Assembly (NCBI GenBank): GCA_021298875.1
Contig: JAJTHJ010000183.1
Location: 1 to 11,380, forward strand
DNA length: 11,380 nucleotides
Direction: 5' to 3'
Origin: Burkholderiales bacterium
GTDB lineage: Bacteria > Pseudomonadota > Gammaproteobacteria > Burkholderiales > Burkholderiaceae_F
The notes under the pieces are model-generated. The model was not told the DNA's origin. It saw only the letters and a list, made by a program, of their open reading frames with translations, and did not search any database. Both the position numbers and the translations under genes were made by a program. Numbering within the stretch: the first letter of the stretch is position 1; the number at the start of each line of letters is the position of its first letter. Positions 5,696 through 11,380 of the stretch are shown here, piece by piece.

Positions 5696-6169
5696 ATGAC
5701 GCCGACACGACGTACCCTGACTCTCGCCCTGCTCGCGGCGCCGCTTGCGCTGGCCGCGCCCGCGCGCGCCGCCAACCCGCAACTGCACGTCTACAAGTCG
5801 CCCACCTGCGGCTGCTGCAACGACTGGATTGCCCATCTGCACGCCAGCGGCTTCGCGGTGGCCGCGACCGACATCCCCGAGTCGCGCCACGCCCGCGCCA
5901 AGCTCGGCATGCCGGCCCGCTACGGCTCCTGCCACACCGCGCTGGTCGAGGGCTACGTGATCGAAGGCCACGTGCCGGCGCGCGAGATCAAGCGGCTGCT
6001 GCGCGAGCGGCCCAAGGCGCTGGGGCTGGCCGTGCCCGGGATGCCGGTAGGTTCGCCGGGGATGGACGGCCCCGAGTACCGCGGCCAGCTAGACCCCTAC
6101 GACGTGCTGCTGATCGGCCGCGACGGCAGCGCGCGTGTGTACGCCAGCTACGAAGGCAACAGCCGATGA
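5696..6169 (+). CDS. DUF411 (COG3019) periplasmic metal-binding protein
   Basis: This 157-residue protein opens with an N-terminal signal (about 1-25, cleavage near APARA|AN). The start is fixed by GGAGG 5 nt before the ATG. The mature protein begins HVYKSPTCGCC, with Cys38, Cys40 and Cys41 in a thioredoxin-like fold position. Further possible ligands are Cys79-His80 in the GSCHTA motif, His92 in EGHVPA, and Met116 and Met123 in the PGMPVGSPGM segment. All of these are characteristic of DUF411 proteins found in copper and heavy-metal resistance operons. The family's biochemical role is not established, and binding or handing on of Cu(I) is the usual inference. Its TGA overlaps the ATG of the outer-membrane factor (ATGA), so the two are probably translationally coupled. 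Confidence 0.92.
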   Translation: MTPTRRTLTLALLAAPLALAAPARAANPQLHVYKSPTCGCCNDWIAHLHASGFAVAATDIPESRHARAKLGMPARYGSCHTALVEGYVIEGHVPAREIKRLLRERPKALGLAVPGMPVGSPGMDGPEYRGQLDPYDVLLIGRDGSARVYASYEGNSR

Positions 6170-7440
6170 GCGCCGCCCGCGTCTTTTGCCGCTTGCTCGC
6201 GCCGCTCGCGCTGGCCTTGCCGCTCGCGGCCGCGGCGGCCGAGCCGCCGCTGGGCGCCTCGCTCGCCGGCGTGCTGGCCTATGCGCGCGAGCGCAACCCG
6301 GAACTGCGGATGGCGCGGTTCGAGGCCGACGCCGCCACCGCGCGCGAAGTGCCCGCCGGCGCGCTGCCCGACCCGATGTTCGAGATCGAGCTGCGCGACC
6401 TGTCCAACAACGCCAACCCGGACGCCAACTGGAGCGTCAATCCGGCCAACGTCGGCAGCACCAAGTACACGCTGGCGCAGCCGCTGCCTTCCTGGGGCAG
6501 GCGCGACGCCCGGCGCGCCGCCGCGCAGGCCGGCGCCGACGAGGCGCGCGCGAAGGCGCTGGCGTCGTGGGCCGATCTGTCGCTGCGGATCAAGACCGCC
6601 TATGCGCGCTACCAGGCAGCCGACGCGAGCCTCGCGCAGTCGCGCGCGCTGCTCGATCTCGTCAACCGGCTGGAAGCCGCCGCGCAGGTGCGCTACGCCG
6701 GCGGCCTAGCGCCGCAGCAGGACGCGATCCGCGCGCAGGTGGAGCGCACCATGCTCGCTGCCGACGTGGCCATGCTCGAAGGCGAGCTGGCCACCGTCCG
6801 TGCCCGGCTAAACGGCCTGCTGGCGCGCCCGGCCGACGCCCCGCTCGCCGCACCCGGCGAAACACCGCTGCCGCCGCTGGCGCGGCTGGAGCCGGCGGCG
6901 CTGATCGAGCGGATGCTCGCGCGCCACCCCGGCCTGCAGGCCGACGCCGCGCGCGTGCGCGCTGCCGAGTTCAACCGTGACGCGGTGCTGGCCAACCGCT
7001 GGCCGGAGTTCGTTCCCGGCATGTCGCTGGTCCAGCAGAACTCGCGCATCGTCGAGTACGAATTGCGGCTGGCCTTCAACCTGCCCTTGCAGCAATCTGC
7101 GCGCCGCGGCGACGAGCAGGAGGCGCTCGCCATGCTCGACGCCGCGCAGGCCCGGCGCGAGGCGGGGCTCAACGACGGGCGCGCGCAACTGGCCGAGGCG
7201 GTCGCGCAACTGGACGCCGCGCGCCGGGTGGAAACGCTGCTGGCCGGCAGCCTCTTGCCGCAGGCGGAGGTGACGCTGCAATCGGCACTCGCCGGCTACG
7301 AAACCGGCAAGGTGGACTTCGCCACCGTGCTGGAAGCGCAGCGGCAGATCCGCACCACCCGGTTGAACCTCATCAGGACGCGCACCGAGGCGCGCATGCG
7401 GCTGGCGGAGATCGAACGCCTGCTGGGAGAAGAGCTATGA
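6166..7440 (+). CDS. TolC-type outer-membrane factor of a metal RND efflux system (CusC/CzcC-like)
   Basis: This 424-residue protein has a signal peptide (1-25, ending AAAAA|EPP) and no lipobox cysteine. Two outer-membrane efflux (OEP) repeats follow. The first covers about residues 33-220 (NPELRMARFEADAA, then the TLAQPLPSWGRRD strand-helix signature). The second covers about 240-420 (HPGLQADAARVRAAEFNRDAVLANRWPEF, and GYETGKVDFATVLEAQRQI near the end). This is the trimeric channel that completes the adaptor-pump complex through the outer membrane. The GKVDFATVLEAQR ending is typical of the metal-efflux branch. Both ends have ATGA overlaps, with the DUF411 gene and with the adaptor gene, so the stoichiometry is probably set by coupled translation. 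Confidence 0.92.
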   Translation: MSAARVFCRLLAPLALALPLAAAAAEPPLGASLAGVLAYARERNPELRMARFEADAATAREVPAGALPDPMFEIELRDLSNNANPDANWSVNPANVGSTKYTLAQPLPSWGRRDARRAAAQAGADEARAKALASWADLSLRIKTAYARYQAADASLAQSRALLDLVNRLEAAAQVRYAGGLAPQQDAIRAQVERTMLAADVAMLEGELATVRARLNGLLARPADAPLAAPGETPLPPLARLEPAALIERMLARHPGLQADAARVRAAEFNRDAVLANRWPEFVPGMSLVQQNSRIVEYELRLAFNLPLQQSARRGDEQEALAMLDAAQARREAGLNDGRAQLAEAVAQLDAARRVETLLAGSLLPQAEVTLQSALAGYETGKVDFATVLEAQRQIRTTRLNLIRTRTEARMRLAEIERLLGEEL

Positions 7441-8951
7441 ACAAAACGCTGATTGCCGTGGTGATCGCGGCGGCTCTGGCCGCCGCCGGCGGCTACTGGT
7501 ACGGCAGCCGCGGCGCGCACGAGATGGCGCCGGCCGCCGACAACATGGCCGACGCCGGCAAAGGCGCCGAGCCAGGCGGCCGCAAGATCCTCTACTACCG
7601 TAACCCGATGGGCCTGCCGGATACCTCGCCCACGCCCAAGAAGGACTCGATGGGGATGGACTACATCCCCGTGTACGAGGGCGAAGACCAGGACGACGGC
7701 GGCACGGTCAAGCTGTCGCAGGCGAAGATCCAGAAGCTCGGCGTGCGGGTGGTCCCCGCGGAGCGGCGCACGCTCGATGCGGTGGTGCGCGCCGCCGGGC
7801 GGATCGAAGTCGATGAGCGGCGCCTGACCAACATCACGCCGAAGTTCGAGGGCTACATCGAGAAGCTCTACGTCAACGCGGTCGGCCAGACGGTCGCGCG
7901 CGGCGACAAGCTCTTCGACGCCTACAGCCCCGACCTGCTCGCCGCGCAGCGCGAATACGCGGTCGCCGCGCAGGCGCTGGCGCAGTTGAACGACGCGGAC
8001 GCCGCCACCCAGGCCGGCATGAAGCGGCTGGCCGATTCCGCGCTGGCGCGGCTGCGCAACTGGGACGTGACCGACGATCAGGTCGCCGCGCTGGCCGGCG
8101 GCGCCGAGCCGCGCCGCGAGCTCGCCTTCCGTGCGCCGGCGGGCGGCATCGTGATGGAGCGCAAGGCGGTGCAGGGCATGCGCTTCATGCCGGGCGAGAT
8201 GCTGTACCAGCTGGCCGACCTGTCCGCGGTGTGGCTGATCGCCGACGTGTTCGAGCAGGACATCGGCCGGCTGCGCGTCGGCCAGCCCGCGCGCGTGCAG
8301 TTGCAGGCCTACCCGGGCGAAGTGTTCGAAGGCCGCGTCGGCTACATCTACCCGACGCTGCGCGCCGACACGCGCTCGGCGCAGGTGCGAATCGAACTGC
8401 CCAACCCCGGCGGGCGGCTCAAGCCCGCGATGTACGCGCAGGTGGAAATTCCCACCGCCGGCGGCACCGTGCTGGCGATCCCGTCCGAGGCGGTGATCGA
8501 CAACGGCACCCGCCGCGTGGTGCTGGTGGACAAGGGCGAAGGCCGCTTCGAGCCGCGCGAGGTCAAGCTGGGCGCGCGCGGGCAAGATTACGTGGCGGTG
8601 TTGGAGGGGCTCAAGGAGGGCGAGCCGGTGGTGGTGGCCGCGCAGTTTTTGATCGATTCCGAAAGCAATCTCAAGTCCGCGCTGGCCGGGCTGACCGGCG
8701 GCAGCAACGCCGGCGCCGGTGCGGCGCATCGCGCCACCGGCAAGCTCGACGACATGGACGCCAAGGCCGGCACCTGGATCGTCACCCACGAGCCGGTACC
8801 GACCCTGAAGTGGCCGAAGATGACGATGGAGTTCAAGCCCGCCAACGAGGCGGTCGGCAAGGACCTGAAGCCTGGCACGGCGATCGACTTCGAGTTCGTC
8901 GAGAGGAAGCCGGGGGAGTGGGTGATTACGAAGGTGGAGGCGAAGAAATGA
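7437..8951 (+). CDS. cusB: CusB-type RND periplasmic adaptor with fused C-terminal CusF domain
   Basis: This 504-residue adaptor has an N-terminal membrane or signal segment (4-22). Residues 52-82 form a heavy-metal-binding segment of the Met type (YYRNPMGLPDTS...DSMGMDYIPVY), with methionines in place of the Cys/His of the common version. The membrane-fusion core follows (about 90-425): barrel-sandwich halves flanking a helical hairpin, and the beta-barrel with LAIPSEAVIDNG. The last 70 residues are a CusF domain with His451, Trp459, Met462 and Met464. The 8-3-2 spacing is exactly that of the Cu(I)/Ag(I) ligand set of E. coli CusF (His36, Trp44, Met47, Met49). E. coli encodes CusF separately, while here the chaperone is built into the adaptor. 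The gene overlaps its neighbours by ATGA at both ends. Confidence 0.94.
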   Translation: MNKTLIAVVIAAALAAAGGYWYGSRGAHEMAPAADNMADAGKGAEPGGRKILYYRNPMGLPDTSPTPKKDSMGMDYIPVYEGEDQDDGGTVKLSQAKIQKLGVRVVPAERRTLDAVVRAAGRIEVDERRLTNITPKFEGYIEKLYVNAVGQTVARGDKLFDAYSPDLLAAQREYAVAAQALAQLNDADAATQAGMKRLADSALARLRNWDVTDDQVAALAGGAEPRRELAFRAPAGGIVMERKAVQGMRFMPGEMLYQLADLSAVWLIADVFEQDIGRLRVGQPARVQLQAYPGEVFEGRVGYIYPTLRADTRSAQVRIELPNPGGRLKPAMYAQVEIPTAGGTVLAIPSEAVIDNGTRRVVLVDKGEGRFEPREVKLGARGQDYVAVLEGLKEGEPVVVAAQFLIDSESNLKSALAGLTGGSNAGAGAAHRATGKLDDMDAKAGTWIVTHEPVPTLKWPKMTMEFKPANEAVGKDLKPGTAIDFEFVERKPGEWVITKVEAKK

Positions 8952-9250
8952 ACGCTCCCATCGCATTCGCTGCCGGCAGCCCGGTGCGGCGCACAGCGCC
9001 CCCACCCCAGCCCGTCCAATCTCGGCCTTGCAAGGCCTCGCCGCTCCAGCGGCGCGAAGCTGCGCTTCGCGAAACCCCGCTTCCGCCCCCCGCTTCGCAG
9101 GGGAGGGAGTTTTTCCCTCCCCCGCCTGCGGGGGAGGGTCAGGGTGGGGGCGTGAGCGCAACAACTCGGCAGATTTTCGGGGCCGGGGGTGAGGGAAGAC
9201 CGCCACGCCTGGGGCGCCACGGCATCGAGACCGGGAGGCCCACCCCATGA
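8948..9250 (+). CDS. 100-codon ORF bridging cusB and cusA, running through a palindromic repeat
   Basis: The ORF starts in an ATGA overlap with the end of the adaptor gene and stops in an ATGA overlap with the start of the pump gene. The peptide begins MNAPIAFAAGSPVRR. It then becomes a low-complexity Pro/Arg/Gly-rich chain where the DNA is a cluster of hairpins. No domain, signal or membrane segment is visible. The sequence may have no function as a protein but could keep ribosomes moving across the repeat so that pump translation stays coupled. It may equally be a chance frame: in DNA of this GC content 100 codons is not remarkable, although the exact overlap at both ends is. Confidence 0.45.
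   Translation: MNAPIAFAAGSPVRRTAPPPQPVQSRPCKASPLQRREAALRETPLPPPASQGREFFPPPPAGEGQGGGVSATTRQIFGAGGEGRPPRLGRHGIETGRPTP
8997..9152. repeat. 156-bp palindromic (REP/MITE-like) element inside the cus operon
   Basis: Perfect 11-bp terminal inverted repeats, CGCCCCCACCC (8997-9007) and GGGTGGGGGCG (9142-9152), enclose a row of hairpins. These are a 14-bp palindrome GGCCTTGCAAGGCC (9024-9037), CCGCT/AGCGG (9041-9052), GCGAAGC/GCTTCGC (9054-9070), an imperfect stem near 9085-9107, and a perfect 11-bp stem CCCTCCCCCGC/GCGGGGGAGGG with a 2-nt loop (9115-9138). The CCCCCACCC...CCCTCCCC style resembles dispersed repeats of GC-rich proteobacterial genomes, usually found between genes. No clear target duplication is seen. 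Copy number elsewhere cannot be judged from one window. Confidence 0.7.
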
Positions 9251-11380
9251 TCCCCCGCCTGATCGCTTGGTCCGCGCGCAACCCGTTTCTGATCGGCATC
9301 GCCACGCCGGCGCTGATCTTCGGCGGCATCCTCGCCGTGCTGCGCACGCCGCTCGATGCGCTGCCCGATCTGTCCGACGTGCAGGTGATCGTCTACACCG
9401 AATACCCCGGCCAGGCGCCGCAGGTGGTGGAAGACCAGGTCACCTACCCGCTCACCACCACGATGCTGTCGGTGCCGCACTCGCGCGTGGTGCGCGGCTT
9501 CTCGTTTTTCGGCGTGTCCTTCGTCTACGTGATCTTCGACGACGGCACCGACATCTACTGGGCGCGCTCGCGGGTGCTCGAATACCTGCAAGCGGCCTCG
9601 GCCAATCTGCCGCGCGGCGTCACCCCGCAGCTGGGGCCGGACGCTACCGGCGTGGGCTGGGTCTACCAGTACGTGCTGCGCGCCAAGGACCAGTCGCTGG
9701 CCGAGCTGCGCAGCCTGCAAGACTGGTTCCTGCGCTACCAGCTGTCCAAGGTGCAGGGGGTGTCGGAGATCGCCTCGGTCGGCGGCTTCGTGCAGCAATA
9801 CCAGGTGGTGGTCGATCCGGCGCGGCTGCGCGCCTACGGCATCGGCCTGATGGAGGTCACGCAGGCGATCCGCGACTCCAACCGCGACGTCGGCGGCCGC
9901 ACGATCGAGATGGCCGGCACCGAGTTCATGGTGCGCGGCCGCGGCTACCTGCGCGGCGCGGCGGACATCGAAGACATCGTGCTGACTGCCTCCCGTGGCA
10001 CGCCGGTGCGTGTGCGCGACGTGGCGCAGGTGGTGCTGGGGCCGGACGAGCGGCGCGGCATCGCCGAACTCAACGGCGAGGGCGAGGTCGTCTCCGGCAT
10101 CGCGGTGGCGCGCTTTGGCGCCAACGCGCTGGAGACCATCGACGCGCTCAAGGAGCGCATCGGCGAGCTCAAGTCCGGCCTGCCCGACGGCGTGTCGCTG
10201 GAAACCGTGTACGACCGCTCCGAGCTGATCCGCGGCGCGATCGCCACGCTGTCCGACACGCTGGTGCAGGAGTCGATCATCGTGGCCCTCGTGTGCACGC
10301 TGTTCCTGCTGCACGTGCGCAGCGCGCTGGTGGTGATCGTGGTGCTGCCGCTGTCGGTGCTGTTCTCCTTCATCTGCATGCGGATGCTCGGCATCAACGC
10401 CAACATCATGAGCCTGGGCGGGATCGCCATTGCCATCGGCGAACTCGTCGATGCCGCAGTGGTGATGGTCGAAAACGCGCACAAACGGCTGGAGCGCAAC
10501 GCCAGCCCCGAGCAGCGCCGCGCGACGATCGTCGCCGCTGCGCAGGAGGTCGGGCCGCCGCTCTTTTTCTCGCTGCTGATCATCGCGGTGAGCTTCCTGC
10601 CGGTGTTCACGCTGGAGGCGCAGGAAGGGCGCCTGTTCGCGCCGCTCGCCTACACCAAGACCTTCGCCATGCTGGGCGGCGCGCTGCTGTCGGTGACGCT
10701 GCTGCCGATGCTGATGGTCTGGCTGATCCGCGGCCGCATCCTGCCGGAGGAGAAAAACCCGATCAGCCGAGTGTTGATCGCCGCCTACAAGCCGGTGATC
10801 CGCGGCGTGCTGCGCGCGCGCTGGCTGACGGTGGTGCTGGCGGCGGCGGTGGCGGCGGCCTCGGCGATTCCGGCCTCGCGCCTGGGCACGGAGTTCATGC
10901 CGACGATCAACGAGGGCACGCTCTTCTACATGCCGACCTCGCTGCCCGGCATGTCCACCACCGAAGCCGCGCGCCTGCTGCAAGTGCAGAACCAGTTGAT
11001 CAAGAGCTTCCCGGAAGTGGCCTCGGTGATCGGCAAGGCCGGGCGTGCGGCCACCGCCACCGACCCGGCGCCGCTGGAGATGTTCGAGACGGTGATCAAC
11101 CTCAAGCCCGAGTCGGAGTGGCGCCCCGGCATGACCATCGACAAGCTGATCGCCGAGCTCGACCGCGTGGTGCAACTGCCGGGGGTGGCCAACAGCTGGA
11201 CGATGCCGATCCGCGCCCGCATCGACATGCTGGCCACCGGCATCCGCACGCCGGTGGGGATCAAGGTCTTCGGCACCGACCTCAAGGAGATGGAGCGCGT
11301 GGCGCGACAGATCGAAACCGTGGTGCGCGCCGTGCCGGGCGCGAGCAGCGCGTATGCCGAGCGGCTGACCGGTGGCAGCT
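9247..11380 (+). CDS. cusA: CusA-type heavy-metal RND efflux pump (3' end beyond window)
   Basis: The frame is open for 711 codons, out of about 1,040 expected. It begins MIPRLIAWSARNPFLI with the first membrane helix. Porter-domain segments follow. The TM4 motif AIGELVDAAVVMVENAHKRLE, with Asp402, is of the HME type for monovalent metals (Cu/Ag) rather than the CzcA DFG-type. The three metal-binding methionines are all present: Met562 (FYMPTSLPG), Met612 (PLEMFET) and Met661 (RIDMLATG), each offset by 11 from E. coli CusA Met573, Met623 and Met672. The pump is proton-driven and takes Cu(I)/Ag(I) from the adaptor and periplasm to the outer-membrane channel. GGGAGG lies 8 nt before the ATG, and the ATG also overlaps the preceding small ORF by ATGA. 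Confidence 0.96.
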   Translation, partial: MIPRLIAWSARNPFLIGIATPALIFGGILAVLRTPLDALPDLSDVQVIVYTEYPGQAPQVVEDQVTYPLTTTMLSVPHSRVVRGFSFFGVSFVYVIFDDGTDIYWARSRVLEYLQAASANLPRGVTPQLGPDATGVGWVYQYVLRAKDQSLAELRSLQDWFLRYQLSKVQGVSEIASVGGFVQQYQVVVDPARLRAYGIGLMEVTQAIRDSNRDVGGRTIEMAGTEFMVRGRGYLRGAADIEDIVLTASRGTPVRVRDVAQVVLGPDERRGIAELNGEGEVVSGIAVARFGANALETIDALKERIGELKSGLPDGVSLETVYDRSELIRGAIATLSDTLVQESIIVALVCTLFLLHVRSALVVIVVLPLSVLFSFICMRMLGINANIMSLGGIAIAIGELVDAAVVMVENAHKRLERNASPEQRRATIVAAAQEVGPPLFFSLLIIAVSFLPVFTLEAQEGRLFAPLAYTKTFAMLGGALLSVTLLPMLMVWLIRGRILPEEKNPISRVLIAAYKPVIRGVLRARWLTVVLAAAVAAASAIPASRLGTEFMPTINEGTLFYMPTSLPGMSTTEAARLLQVQNQLIKSFPEVASVIGKAGRAATATDPAPLEMFETVINLKPESEWRPGMTIDKLIAELDRVVQLPGVANSWTMPIRARIDMLATGIRTPVGIKVFGTDLKEMERVARQIETVVRAVPGASSAYAERLTGGS

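Noticed and set aside
7296..9347. 683-codon minus-strand frame opposite the adaptor gene
   Set aside because: It is low-complexity antisense of a well-defined CusB homologue.
9139..11175. 678-codon minus-strand frame opposite the pump gene
   Set aside because: It is a His/Arg/Gln-rich shadow of cusA caused by high GC third positions.
1..11380. CRISPR array or cas genes
   Set aside because: No regularly spaced direct repeats and no Cas-like reading frames were seen.

Overview
The window looks like chromosomal DNA of a high-GC betaproteobacterium (Burkholderiales/Rhodocyclales-like). This rests on strong G/C third-position bias, an IS110-family element, dnaQ next to a tRNA-Val, a CYTH-CHAD gene and a Cus-type heavy-metal RND operon. 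The lineage is inferred from gene style, not from any search.

Left part (1-2775): the end of an integron cassette array. A cassette gene tail stops inside the first core site of a complete attC (76-204). A second cassette follows and encodes a protein with a HEPN-type R-x4-H motif. Its 3' end is interrupted by an IS110-family element (about 1036-2706, transposase on the minus strand). Removing the element and one copy of a CT core rejoins GCC to TAAC, which restores both an attC R'' core (GCCTAAC) and the cassette gene's in-core TAA stop. The element's non-coding left end looks like a bridge RNA locus. It carries a 9-nt match to the distal target flank and a 7-nt match to the element's own right end, in the target-then-donor order expected for bridge RNAs, inside a 180-nt stretch bounded by a 13-bp inverted repeat.

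Middle part (2776-5144): a complete dnaQ (proofreading exonuclease), tRNA-Val(CAC), and a convergent CYTH-CHAD gene. The second half of the CHAD domain is broken by what looks like an out-of-frame internal deletion.

Right part (5145-11380): a divergent promoter region with an FNR/ANR-like palindrome lies between two TACACT -10 boxes, each exactly 7 nt from an ATG. The rightward operon encodes a Cys/His-rich secreted protein, a DUF411 protein, a TolC-type outer-membrane factor, a CusB-type adaptor with a C-terminal CusF domain, a 100-codon ORF that runs through a palindromic repeat element, and a CusA-type RND pump cut by the window end. Four ATGA overlaps tie these genes into one coupled unit. 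The Met triad of CusA, the fused CusF motif and the Met-type metal-binding segment of CusB point to export of monovalent copper/silver. No sensor kinase, response regulator or MerR-type regulator is visible.
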